Positions 7,631 through 15,584 of a DNA stretch of 35,282 bases are shown here, one piece after another. Below the pieces are notes generated by a model. That model was given only the letters and a program-made list of their open reading frames with translations, made no database searches and had not been told where the DNA came from. The stretch spans positions 1 through 35,282 of the IMG/VR virus record IMGVR_UViG_3300027754_000249, one strand, 5' to 3'. The position numbers were made by a program, and so were the translations under genes. How positions within the stretch are numbered: the first letter of the stretch is position 1; each line of letters begins with the position of its first letter. The DNA is from a virus.

Positions 7631-9705
7631 TATTCAGTACCAGTTTGAGCAGAACTTAACTGTTTGGTGAGTTGATTCAAGAAATCTTCTTCCATGCCTG
7701 AAATCTTGTTGTTCTTCTCAGCCATCTGTAATTCAACAATTTTAGATTTGTTTTTGATGTCAGCTTCCTTCAACATCAACTCAGCAATCCTAACTCTCTT
7801 GTCAAATTCCCTAGAGGCTTGGTCATCTTGATTAGGAAGGTTTTTTGTCATTGCCGCCATGTTCTTAGTCTGCACTTCTTGTGGCATTAACTGAGCCTCA
7901 ACAGACAATTTCGTAGCTTCAGCACGATTTTGCTCTGCTTGGGTAGTCTGAACAGCAATCTGAGCCTGTGCCGCCTGAATAGCCAACTGCTGTTGCATCT
8001 GTTGCATCTGCTGTTGTTCAGGATTTGGTTGCATCATCTCATCCAACTTGGCAATCAACTCCATTCTGTTAGACAGACTGCTGTTTCCTATGATGCCTTT
8101 AAGCAAAATAGGCAAAACAGGGGTGTTTGCACCCAAAGTCTGTAACAAACCAATGAATTGTTGCTGCTCATACTCTCTAGCAATGATGCCTAGCGTTGCT
8201 GTAGGTATGAAATTCATGTCCACAGAGGGATAACGCTCTGGGTCAAACTGCATGAACCTGAAAGCCGCCTTTTTGATGAATGGAACAAGGAAATCTTCTT
8301 GAAAATTCACCAAAGTACGCTTGTATTTCTTGATGATAGAGGCAACAGCCATCGACATACCACCACCATCACGGCTAGATTGGGAAACCATGCCGTTAGA
8401 GTCCAGCGTACCAGTAGCCTGAAGCAACATACGCTCAAAGTCTTTGGCAGTTGCTAGGTTATTGGGGTCATTCTGACCAAACTTGAATGGGTAAATAATC
8501 TCGCTTGGGTTGCCATTTGTAAGAATAGCCTTACCAGCCTTGACTTCAAACTTCATACCACGGGGTAAACGTGTGGCATCCATAGCAACCATAGGGGCAG
8601 TGGTCAAAGCGAGTGAATCCAAGTGAGCCCTAGTCTGAGCATCAATAGCTTTCTGCATATTGAAGGCTTTTTCCACTGTACCTCGCCCCAACAGGCGGTT
8701 TGGAACTGTATCGTCTTGGTAGGACAATACAGGTCTGTCTTTCATCATGTAAGGGTTTTCTTCAGCCTTGAGCAACATACCATCATTGGCAATCACAACA
8801 ATGGCTTCAACCATATCGGCATAGTCTTCTGCTGCTGAATTCTCAGGAAACAATTCAACAATGTCTTTGTTTTCTTTGAGGTTGTTGAGGTATTCACGGG
8901 GAACTAACCCGTAGTACGTCAACAACAGTACCTTTTCATCTTGGTACTGGCTAACCTCTTGCGTAGGCTCTAGATCAGTATCTTCATAGGTGGGCGTGAT
9001 GTCTACCTTTCGGTAAATGCCTTTTTCGATTCCCTCTACAATCTTGTGGATTGAGACGTATTTCTCAATAGCCACGCCCATGCAGTCATCAATAGATGTT
9101 CCATTAGGGTCAAACAAGAAGTTCTTGGGATTGATTGGCATGATCTTTACAGATATGCGCTCACGCTCCATCACGCCAATAGCCGCCTGACCCTGCTGAT
9201 TAGGGATAGCTTGAGTCGATGGGATGTACTCTTTTTCAGTCTTGACAATGATCTCACCAATGCCTGTGCCATAGATTTCAGCCATCAATTCGATCTGGTC
9301 GATAGATTTTCTGATTTTGTCTTTCTTGAAGTCTTCCATCAGTTGAGCCTTAATTAACTCAACATCTATAGGATTTCCACCTATATCTTGGATATTGTCT
9401 TCAATGTCAAAGAAGTCGCCTTGCCCAAAGATAGCTTCCATGATCTCAGCATGGCGAGTCTCTACGGCTTGTTGGGTAGCAGGGGTAACGATACGGCTAC
9501 GCTCAGACTCACGGGTCTTATCTTCAGAAGCCCATTGACCACGGAATATGCGTTCATACTCTAAATAATCAGGCAAGAAATTTGTATCTCGCCAATCTCT
9601 CCACTTGTCGCAGTGGCTAGTAATGAAATCGGTCAAATCTTTATCAGCCTCAGTAGGCTCATAAAACTCGTTTTGTTCTAGCTTGACTTGTTTGTCTGTT
9701 GCCAT
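7630..9705 (-). CDS. Portal protein
   Basis: A 691-aa protein of the size and style of P22-type podovirus portals. The N-terminus contains WRDTNFLPDYLEYERIFRGQ and SERSRIVTPATQQAVETRHA, which are typical of this family. The middle has a DDTVPNRLLGRGTVEKAFNM segment, the portal stem/crown region. The C-terminal ~120 residues are Gln/Ala-rich and helical (QQQMQQMQQQ), as in long portal barrels. It forms the dodecameric DNA channel at one vertex and binds the terminase. It is two genes downstream of TerL. AAGG stands 7 bases before the ATG. No truncation seen. Confidence 0.88.
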   Translation of the reverse strand: MATDKQVKLEQNEFYEPTEADKDLTDFITSHCDKWRDWRDTNFLPDYLEYERIFRGQWASEDKTRESERSRIVTPATQQAVETRHAEIMEAIFGQGDFFDIEDNIQDIGGNPIDVELIKAQLMEDFKKDKIRKSIDQIELMAEIYGTGIGEIIVKTEKEYIPSTQAIPNQQGQAAIGVMERERISVKIMPINPKNFLFDPNGTSIDDCMGVAIEKYVSIHKIVEGIEKGIYRKVDITPTYEDTDLEPTQEVSQYQDEKVLLLTYYGLVPREYLNNLKENKDIVELFPENSAAEDYADMVEAIVVIANDGMLLKAEENPYMMKDRPVLSYQDDTVPNRLLGRGTVEKAFNMQKAIDAQTRAHLDSLALTTAPMVAMDATRLPRGMKFEVKAGKAILTNGNPSEIIYPFKFGQNDPNNLATAKDFERMLLQATGTLDSNGMVSQSSRDGGGMSMAVASIIKKYKRTLVNFQEDFLVPFIKKAAFRFMQFDPERYPSVDMNFIPTATLGIIAREYEQQQFIGLLQTLGANTPVLPILLKGIIGNSSLSNRMELIAKLDEMMQPNPEQQQMQQMQQQLAIQAAQAQIAVQTTQAEQNRAEATKLSVEAQLMPQEVQTKNMAAMTKNLPNQDDQASREFDKRVRIAELMLKEADIKNKSKIVELQMAEKNNKISGMEEDFLNQLTKQLSSAQTGTE

Positions 9706-9709
9706 AGTG

Positions 9710-10168
9710 TTACCTTATTGATGAACCGATTGTATTTCCAAAGGGGTCAGAGTATGTGGGTGATGCTTGAGGAACTGGCATCTGCAAGTCTTGAGGTGTT
9801 GCAAATGGGCTAAGACCTTGCTGAATACGACCCAAAGCAAATTGTTGTGCCTTTTGATAAATCTCAGGTGTTGGTTGTCCACCCATACGCAACAATTCAA
9901 TCTCTTGGGCTGACAATGTTGGGACAATCAAAGGATGCTGGATTGTTTGCCCATTCATCTCAAAGGATGATGACAACTCTGTCATCGGCATCCCTTCTGA
10001 TGTTGGAATAACTCCCATGTAACCACGACCTTTAACTTGAGGCAAGTCAGTTACAGATTCAGAATATCGCAAGCCAAATGGTGCAAGTGGGTTTGATTCT
10101 GACGAGCCAAGGAAGTCAGGAAACAATCCCTTAACTATTCCTTGACCTGAATTACCCATTGTTGCCAT
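9710..10168 (-). CDS. Virion-associated protein between TerL and portal, unknown
   Basis: A 152-aa protein starting MATMGNSGQGIVKGLFPDFL. It has a recurrent phage pattern, QTIQHPLIVPTLSAQEIELL, and a Pro/Gln-rich C-terminus. Similar short genes with an HPLIVPTL motif occur near portal and internal virion genes in aquatic phages, but I know no function. The ATG directly precedes the TerL stop with no spacer, so it is translationally coupled to TerL. A link to portal or tail-adaptor assembly is inferred from position only. Confidence 0.6.
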   Translation of the reverse strand: MATMGNSGQGIVKGLFPDFLGSSESNPLAPFGLRYSESVTDLPQVKGRGYMGVIPTSEGMPMTELSSSFEMNGQTIQHPLIVPTLSAQEIELLRMGGQPTPEIYQKAQQFALGRIQQGLSPFATPQDLQMPVPQASPTYSDPFGNTIGSSIR

Positions 10169-11428
10169 TTATATCCCCGAAATAATATCTAGCGGTTGCC
10201 ACTCATCTTCTTGGTCATCTTGGAAGTATGAGGTAACAGCCAGTTGGTCAATGTAGGAAAGAGCATCAGGCAAGTCATCGTGAACACCTTGGGCTGGAAA
10301 CATCAAAAGTTGATCTTTGAATTCATCCCAATCTTCCTCAGAGTTCAGCACAATACGCCCATGCTCAAACCTTCCTTGGAGACTCCAGATAATTCTGTCA
10401 GTCTTTTTCCTGTTGCCATGCGTTAAGTCAACTATGTGGGAATATACATTATTTTTCCTCATTAGGTCACTCAAATAAGGCAAAACAGCGTTTTTTAACG
10501 CTCCCCTCTCAATTCCAACACTCAAAGGGCGGTATTCCCGCATCTTCAGCAGAATCGTAGCTGCAGTCTCCCGAATGTCCCAACGCCCATAAGCAATCTC
10601 TTTCACAAACCATTTGCCCTCGTCAGTTACCTTGACTACAGCAATGGCAGTCTGGTCAAGACGCTTCTTCGAGTTAGCCGCCTGTCTAGCTACTTCCTCA
10701 AATCCAGCCAAGTCAACAGCTACAAAGTAAGAGCCATATTCAGGTTCTACCCCGTACTTAATCCACTCCTCCTTGAATACATCAGAGCCAGCATTTGAAA
10801 AAGATGCCATATACTCTTGCTTGAAGGCGAATGAACTTAGGGTCTTCTTCGCACTCTCGATCTCGCTAGGGTCTATTAATGGGTTATCTTGAGTAGTAAA
10901 GTGCCAAGACTTCCAATCAGGGTCACTACCCTCTTGACCTAAGTTGTACAAATCAAAGAACCAATTCCTACCCTTGGGTGTTCCGATAAACATGGCCTTA
11001 CCCTTCTTGTCGGATAGAGATGCCCTAATTACCTGTTCCCAAGTCTCAGGTTTAATGTCAGCTACCTCATCCAAGACTGCGTAAGTTAAAGACACTCCTC
11101 GCAAAGTGTCGGGTCTGTCTGAACCCCTCACATATATCTTTGCGCCGTTAATCAAGGTAACTTCCATGTTGTTCACATGGCTGCTTTGGATAATCTCCCG
11201 ACCAACATCAAGCAGTACATCCCACACAATCTGTCTAGCCTGTCCCTGAGTCGGGGCGACATAAAGCACCGCACTACCAGCAGGGCAACTCAACCCCTCT
11301 ATTAAGAGAGTAGTAACCGCAAGCCTCGACTTACCGCACCGCCGACCAGCCACGACAACCTTGAACCTAGTCTTGTCGGCGTAGACCTCCTGCTGCCAAG
11401 GCAGTAGCGCAAAGTTCAGATCAGCCAT
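10169..11428 (-). CDS. terL: Terminase large subunit
   Basis: A 419-aa packaging ATPase-nuclease. Walker A is VVVAGRRCGKS (residues 24-34), Walker B YAVLDE (116-121), and a coupling motif IGTPKGR lies at about 148-154. The RNase-H-like nuclease domain has AVDLAG with D239, SVGIERG with E307, and HDDLPDALSY with D384/D385/D388. All catalytic acids are present. The protein cuts concatemers and drives DNA into the procapsid through the portal. It overlaps TerS by 8 bases. Length is normal for the Terminase_6-like group. Confidence 0.93.
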   Translation of the reverse strand: MADLNFALLPWQQEVYADKTRFKVVVAGRRCGKSRLAVTTLLIEGLSCPAGSAVLYVAPTQGQARQIVWDVLLDVGREIIQSSHVNNMEVTLINGAKIYVRGSDRPDTLRGVSLTYAVLDEVADIKPETWEQVIRASLSDKKGKAMFIGTPKGRNWFFDLYNLGQEGSDPDWKSWHFTTQDNPLIDPSEIESAKKTLSSFAFKQEYMASFSNAGSDVFKEEWIKYGVEPEYGSYFVAVDLAGFEEVARQAANSKKRLDQTAIAVVKVTDEGKWFVKEIAYGRWDIRETAATILLKMREYRPLSVGIERGALKNAVLPYLSDLMRKNNVYSHIVDLTHGNRKKTDRIIWSLQGRFEHGRIVLNSEEDWDEFKDQLLMFPAQGVHDDLPDALSYIDQLAVTSYFQDDQEDEWQPLDIISGI

Positions 11429-11852
11429 CTTTAGCCTCTATGTCTTCTATGTCTTTGGGTTCTTCAGCGTCAATTGTCGTTGTGGCTACTGTTGGAGCAC
11501 CTATGCCAGTGATATTAATGTGGATTGCACTCCTCTGGCTCTTATCCTTCTCAAACATAGAGACAGGCAGTGTGCGGTCTACACACATCTTGATAGCTGC
11601 CATCTGTGCGGGGTGGTTGTCATTCAACGCTATGCTAATCATCTTCTCGACAACATCCTTACCACTCGACCTAATAAGCATATCCTTCAGGTCTTTGATT
11701 CTTTGGTTGTCAGTCTTGGGTAGCGCAAGATCAGGATTCCTTGCGTACTCCTGTATCTGACGCTTTAAGCCAAATACACCCTTGGGTCTGCCAGCCTTCT
11801 TCTTCTCTGGCTGCACCTCGTCTTGGATGTTGTTCATCTGTTCTATCTTCAC
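11421..11852 (-). CDS. terS: Terminase small subunit
   Basis: A 143-aa protein immediately upstream of TerL. It has a basic N-terminal arm with KKKAGRPKG, an AT-hook-like DNA-binding motif, a helical core (DLKDMLIRSSGKDVVEKMIS), and an acidic C-terminus (EEPKDIEDIEAKDG) that would contact TerL. The GTG at 11852 has AAGGA 5 bases upstream and is preferred over the ATG at 11837. The assignment is by position, size and composition rather than by a strong motif. It should recognise the packaging site, which may lie in the adjoining gene-free region. Confidence 0.75.
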   Translation of the reverse strand: MKIEQMNNIQDEVQPEKKKAGRPKGVFGLKRQIQEYARNPDLALPKTDNQRIKDLKDMLIRSSGKDVVEKMISIALNDNHPAQMAAIKMCVDRTLPVSMFEKDKSQRSAIHINITGIGAPTVATTTIDAEEPKDIEDIEAKDG

Positions 11853-11887
11853 GATTGTCCTTGTCTTTGTGGGCGTGATAGGTGGGG

Positions 11888-11896
11888 ACTATAGCA
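11888..11896 (-). promoter_or_regulatory. Extended -10 promoter candidate for the late operon
   Basis: On the minus strand TGCTATAGT matches an extended -10 element (TGn-TATAnT form). No good -35 box is visible at 17 bases. A transcript from here would have a ~28-base leader before the TerS GTG. It would start the long leftward late operon. Confidence 0.35.
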
Positions 11897-12040
11897 AATT
11901 GGGAGTTGATAATCTTCTTTTTTTCGTAGCGGGGAGTGGGGGACTGGCTTTTTTCCAATTTCGCTTTTTCAGAGGGGCGGATGCTCCCATAACTTTGACG
12001 GGCGGCGACCACCCCCTCCCCCCCATCGAAAAATCTCCGA

Positions 12041-12263
12041 GTTATCCACAGGCAGCTGTGGATTCTGTGGATAACTTCTGTAAGTTGTTGATTTCATTGG
12101 ACTTTTGCAGATGCTTACAGATCGCTTACAAAATCGGTTTTATACAACATCCATTATGTTAACTTTAAATATCTGAAAGTAGTACACGCATATGCAAACT
12201 GTGACAGGAAATGAAACCAGATTGGCAAATTGTGGATAACTTGCCCTCCGATCTGTGGATAAC
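12041..12263. other. Probable replication origin with four DnaA boxes
   Basis: Four exact 10-mers GTTATCCACA or its complement TGTGGATAAC occur at 12041-12050 (direct) and 12066-12075, 12231-12240 and 12254-12263 (inverse). The 9-mer TTATCCACA is the consensus high-affinity DnaA box. The first two form an inverted repeat with a 15-base spacer. Near matches TGTGGATTC (12057) and TGTAAATAA (12264) lie alongside, and AT-rich DNA (12130-12175) separates the pairs. The cluster lies between the primase region and the terminase genes. It could recruit host DnaA; sequestering DnaA is the alternative. Confidence 0.75.
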
Positions 12264-12484
12264 CTGTAAATAACTTGGCATTCCGCATTCTGAAAAGGAT
12301 TTTTGGGCGGTGGAGAAGTGTGAAAGAGGCGGTGGGTGCTTTATCGGGGGACTGTCATCGCAATGCGGTTTGGATTACATTGTAAATAGGATAGATTCGC
12401 ATTCAATAATTAGTTACCAAAGCCACGCTAAAGATCGTCATGGCAATACCGCTAGGAAGCATTAAAACAAGGTTTATAGCCGTT

Positions 12485-12691
12485 TTATTGGCTATCCTTA
12501 TCTACCCCTAAGAAATCCCTAAGATCGGCTTTAGGGCGATATCCTAGTTCCCACAAGATTGCGTAGCAATCCAAGACATTCTTAAACCCATTGCTGATGT
12601 TTCCCTTGCCAGCACAAAGCAGGATTGTCCTATCGGCATCAGTCAACTTGCGCCTGAACTGGACTGTGGTTGTAGTCGGTGGTCTAGCCAC
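12485..12691 (-). CDS. Ribbon-helix-helix-like small protein
   Basis: A 68-aa protein. The N-terminal strand TTTVQFRRKLTDADRTIL followed by GKGNISNGFKNVLDCY matches the layout of ribbon-helix-helix DNA binders (basic strand, helix, G-N-I-S turn, helix). The C-terminus (RPKADLRDFLGV) is short and polar. It is the last gene of the leftward replication operon and ends at the edge of the origin region. It overlaps the upstream gene by 8 bases. It could control plasmid-like copy number or late transcription, which is inference from fold and position. Confidence 0.6.
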   Translation of the reverse strand: MARPPTTTTVQFRRKLTDADRTILLCAGKGNISNGFKNVLDCYAILWELGYRPKADLRDFLGVDKDSQ

Positions 12692-13340
12692 GATTCAAAG
12701 GCTTGTACTTGGGTTCATAAGGCTCACCAGAGAAGATCGCATCTAGATCGTCTTCCATGTCATCAAACCCTGAACCTTTACCAAAGCCTTCCTTGGGTGT
12801 GAACTTGGTAATCCTCGCAGTTGGCACAAGTGCCTTCATCTTGATGATCTCCTGCACTTCAGGCTCTTGTAGGAAAACCTCAATCTCCTCAAGAGTCCAG
12901 ATGTTGCCGTTGTTTATGTCTTTGCGGTGGGTCTGAAGTTCAACCGCATCAGCTTCAGTCCTGACCACTACCATCGGTACACCTCGGACTGACTTCCATT
13001 CAAGGAACTGGATTGCTGGATTAGGCTCAATCTCATTTTCTTCAGCCCACTTCTCCAGAGCATCGAAACCCTTGCACATTCCATTAACTGCTTTATGCAG
13101 CCTATCAATGTCACCCAAGTCCACGGCATCCCAAACTCTACCCATCTGCACCCAAAACTTAGCCCTAAACTCAATGTCAACTAAAGTAATCAATCTGTCA
13201 ACTCCCCATTTCTCGTAGTGCTGACCCTTTTTACGCTCAAGTTCAACCAGCACAGCGTTAGATTGAATCTCCCACTGAGTCGCCTGACGTTTCGGTACTT
13301 GAACATCTGGAACATCTTTTCTTGACCTTGATCTAACCAT
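12684..13340 (-). CDS. Unknown protein between primase and origin (218 aa)
   Basis: I do not recognise this family. It has a basic N-terminus (MVRSRSRKDVPDVQVPKR), a helical centre with aromatic residues (FWVQMGRVWDAVDLGDIDRL), and an acidic tail containing DDMEDDLDAIFSGEP. The ATG at 13340 is preferred over 13346, since AAGGAG is 8 bases from the former and only 2 from the latter. A basic head with an acidic tail suits a nucleic-acid or replisome partner. It lies directly between the primase-helicase and the DnaA-box origin, so a replication accessory role is plausible but unproven. Confidence 0.65.
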   Translation of the reverse strand: MVRSRSRKDVPDVQVPKRQATQWEIQSNAVLVELERKKGQHYEKWGVDRLITLVDIEFRAKFWVQMGRVWDAVDLGDIDRLHKAVNGMCKGFDALEKWAEENEIEPNPAIQFLEWKSVRGVPMVVVRTEADAVELQTHRKDINNGNIWTLEEIEVFLQEPEVQEIIKMKALVPTARITKFTPKEGFGKGSGFDDMEDDLDAIFSGEPYEPKYKPLNRG

Positions 13341-13500
13341 TTTCATAACTCCTTAAAAAAACGACAAAGGGACAAAGAGACAGGGGACAAACCTCTTGTA
13401 CATAGACAAGAGGTGGTTTGTCCCCATTTACTCGGAAAGACATTTGGGACATTTGTCCCCATTTGTCTCGTTTGTCACTGGATGAACATACAGCACTCAT
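13333..13500 (-). CDS. Doubtful small ORF across a repeat-rich hairpin (55 aa)
   Basis: A 55-aa frame MSAVCSSSDKRDKWGQMSQM... with an ATGA overlap on the primase stop and an 8-base overlap (ATGGTTAG) with the next gene, exactly the junction styles used elsewhere in this genome. However, most of it is the translation of repeated GGGACAAA units and a 17-bp inverted repeat, and the sequence is of low complexity (CPLSLCPF). It may be an RNA or DNA element that happens to stay open. No function can be given. Confidence 0.35.
   Translation of the reverse strand: MSAVCSSSDKRDKWGQMSQMSFRVNGDKPPLVYVQEVCPLSLCPFVVFLRSYENG
13383..13425. repeat. Large inverted repeat built on GGGGACAAA
   Basis: GGGGACAAACCTCTTGT (13383-13399) pairs with ACAAGAGG-TGG-TTTGTCCCC (13406-13425) around a 6-base loop: 17 pairs with one 3-base bulge. 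Further GGGACAAA or TTTGTCCC units flank it (near 13370 and 13448-13462). It lies between the primase stop and the next gene and could be a processing site, attenuator or protein-binding array. Confidence 0.75.
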
Positions 13501-15512
13501 ATCTCCGAGGTAGGTTTCAACCACACCCAATTAGACCCAATTACAACCTTATTCACGGCTACAAGTCTCTCCCTTGCCCGTGTCCAAGCCTTCTTAAAAG
13601 CTGCCCGATCATCCTCATTGCAGCCCTTCATAGACCAAAATTCATCCTTCCAATCATCCAAACTCACGCCAAACCTACTAGTACCATCTACTACACGATA
13701 TGAGCCTTTAGCCTTAATCGCTTTGTACAGAGAATCCAACTCAATCTTCTGATTTCCACCGCTTCCTGAGTTGTTTTTAGTCCCTTTTGGCTTGCTGTTA
13801 GCGATCTCTTGATTAGGTCTAACTGCCAAACTGGTGATGGTTTCAAACCCCAAGGCTGACTCACCGACCTCAACACTCACCACTTCGATGCCTACCGCTA
13901 TGGAGTCAGCGCCATCTTTCTGCTTGGTGACTGTCAGGATTGCGTTACCCACAACTGACGGGTCTGCTGAGTTGATGACTGAATCCTGCCTTTGTATCTC
14001 AAGTTCAGTGTCTACAGCACCTAACAGGCTGGAGTGTCCTCGTAGACCTTTCGTAATGTCCTTACCTGAGTGGTGAATCAGGAGCATGGCGCATAGGTAG
14101 ATTGCTTGTATCTTGCCAGCTTGGGTGATGAAACCACCCATATCTTCTGATGAGTTCTCGTTGAAGCCGCCACCTGACATACGCATCAAGGTATCCAAGA
14201 TGATGAGTTCAAGGGGTTCATCTATTTGGGCTATGAGTTCGTTGATGGCTGCAACCAGTGCATCAAAGTCTTCTTGGCTTGATCTGATGTTGATTTGCGC
14301 CCTGATTACATAGAGATTTGCGCCATCTGGTGAGTTATTCTGTATCTTGCAAGCCTTCACCCTAGCGCCCATACCGCCGTGTCCCTCACCAGCTATGTAT
14401 AGGACTGCGCCTTTCTTGGGTACTCTGTAACCCATCCATTCCCTGCCTGTTGCTACTGCTTCTGCAATATCTAGCGCAATGAACGACTTGAATGATGCTG
14501 GTGGTGCGTACAGTGCTACGAATGCTCTCTTTGGGATGATGGATTCAATGAGCCACTCAACTGGTTCATCCTTAATGCTGTCCCAAGACTCGACAAGAAA
14601 TCTAAACTTTGAGGCTTCTTCTTCTTGCGGAGTCTCAGGACTCTCCAACAATCTTTGCGGAGTGTGAACCTCGGCTATGGACTCCACAACAGGACAGGCT
14701 TTCGCTATTTGCGCCAGCAAGGTTCTGCTGCCATCGTATCTATTGACCCACTCGTAAGCGTCTTCTTTGGGATTACTTAGGTTCAAGTCCAAGACCCTAA
14801 CGCTCTTGGCTGTGGGTATTAGTGCCTCAACGACCTTCTGTGCATATTGCCAACCAGAAATGTCGTTATCTGGCACTACAACGACATTTGCATCCGCAAA
14901 GTATTGATTTAACTCAGGATTCCAGTTTCCTGCGCCAGCATGACTTGTCGTAGCCACAACGCCCAAGCTGCCCAAGGCATCTGCCGCCTTCTCACCCTCG
15001 GTTATGTACACAACCCTACCAGCGGCTGTTGCCTGTTGCAGATCGGGCAACTTGTAAGGGACTATCCTGCAATCTCCTAACTTCCCTACTCTTGTGCCAT
15101 CAGGCATGACTCTAAGGGTCTTATATGTCTTGCCTTTGGAGTCAAAGGTCTTGAATCTTTGCTTGATGAATAGGCTGATGCCATCTTCATCGGTGTAATG
15201 CCATTCATGCTCTAGCACTGGCGTAGAGATTAGAGGGATTGGTTTCATTGGTTTGATACTGTCAAGGTAGTCAGGTCTGTCTGGTAAAGCAGGGAGAAGT
15301 CCCATGTCCTTGATGGTAGAGAAGACAGTGTGCTGGTCACAGCCGCCATGACACTTGAACAGGAAGTTGCCATCATCTGACATAGTTATAGACAGGCTTG
15401 GATGCTTGTCGCCGTTGCCTTGCCCATGACTAGGTACGGGGCATGATGCTAGGTAACCATTGCCTACCTTCTTTGCGTTACCCAAACTGGACGCTATTTC
15501 TTGTGCTGACAT
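13497..15512 (-). CDS. Primase-helicase (zinc finger, Toprim, RecA-like ATPase)
   Basis: A 671-aa fusion. Residues about 24-58 hold a CHC2-like zinc finger (CPVPSH, then KCHGGC). Residues 167-217 form a Toprim fold with VVYITEGEKAADAL (E172) and VVVPDND (D215-D217). Residues 330-540 are a RepA/AAA_25-type RecA ATPase with a Walker A variant APPASFKS (336-343) and Walker B LELIILDTL (D440); LIHHSGKD is a likely sensor motif. The C-terminus is a helical DNA-binding-like region. It makes primers and unwinds DNA at the fork. No phage DNA polymerase gene is nearby, so host polymerase III is presumably recruited. It follows a terminator 22 bases upstream. Confidence 0.88.
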   Translation of the reverse strand: MSAQEIASSLGNAKKVGNGYLASCPVPSHGQGNGDKHPSLSITMSDDGNFLFKCHGGCDQHTVFSTIKDMGLLPALPDRPDYLDSIKPMKPIPLISTPVLEHEWHYTDEDGISLFIKQRFKTFDSKGKTYKTLRVMPDGTRVGKLGDCRIVPYKLPDLQQATAAGRVVYITEGEKAADALGSLGVVATTSHAGAGNWNPELNQYFADANVVVVPDNDISGWQYAQKVVEALIPTAKSVRVLDLNLSNPKEDAYEWVNRYDGSRTLLAQIAKACPVVESIAEVHTPQRLLESPETPQEEEASKFRFLVESWDSIKDEPVEWLIESIIPKRAFVALYAPPASFKSFIALDIAEAVATGREWMGYRVPKKGAVLYIAGEGHGGMGARVKACKIQNNSPDGANLYVIRAQINIRSSQEDFDALVAAINELIAQIDEPLELIILDTLMRMSGGGFNENSSEDMGGFITQAGKIQAIYLCAMLLIHHSGKDITKGLRGHSSLLGAVDTELEIQRQDSVINSADPSVVGNAILTVTKQKDGADSIAVGIEVVSVEVGESALGFETITSLAVRPNQEIANSKPKGTKNNSGSGGNQKIELDSLYKAIKAKGSYRVVDGTSRFGVSLDDWKDEFWSMKGCNEDDRAAFKKAWTRARERLVAVNKVVIGSNWVWLKPTSEI

Positions 15513-15534
15513 TAGGTATCTTTATTAAAGGGAC

Positions 15535-15566
15535 AAAAAAACCAGAGTCTCCCCCGAAACTCTGGT
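15535..15566 (-). terminator. Rho-independent terminator between SSB-like and primase genes
   Basis: On the minus strand an 8-bp perfect stem ACCAGAGT/ACTCTGGT with a 10-base G-rich loop is followed directly by six to seven T residues. It ends the early part of the leftward operon and would lower primase expression relative to SSB and nuclease, or need antitermination. Confidence 0.75.
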
Positions 15567-15584
15567 GCTGTTGAGTGTTAAGGG

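Larger units (their letters stand above)
11853..12484. other. Gene-free region between replication and packaging modules
   Basis: About 630 bases without a credible gene on either strand. It contains a late promoter candidate (11888-11896), purine/pyrimidine tracts (a C/A-rich run near 12008-12025), four DnaA boxes (12042-12262) and two GCTTACA direct repeats (12113-12119, 12124-12130). A small TAGCC...GGCTA hairpin (12477-12494) overlaps the stop of the 68-aa gene. It is the only long gene-free stretch in the window and may hold both the origin and the packaging site. Confidence 0.8.

Noticed and set aside
11731-12012. Minus-strand frame of 93 codons overlapping TerS
   Set aside because: Out of phase with TerS and of basic low-complexity sequence; TerS is the better-supported frame.
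12001-12030. C-rich run as a cos or pac site
   Set aside because: Position next to TerS is suggestive, but no repeat, overhang or known packaging motif can be identified from sequence alone.
11782-12162. Plus-strand frame of 126 codons over TerS and the gene-free region
   Set aside because: It runs antisense to TerS, then through the DnaA boxes, has no ribosome site and no recognisable product.
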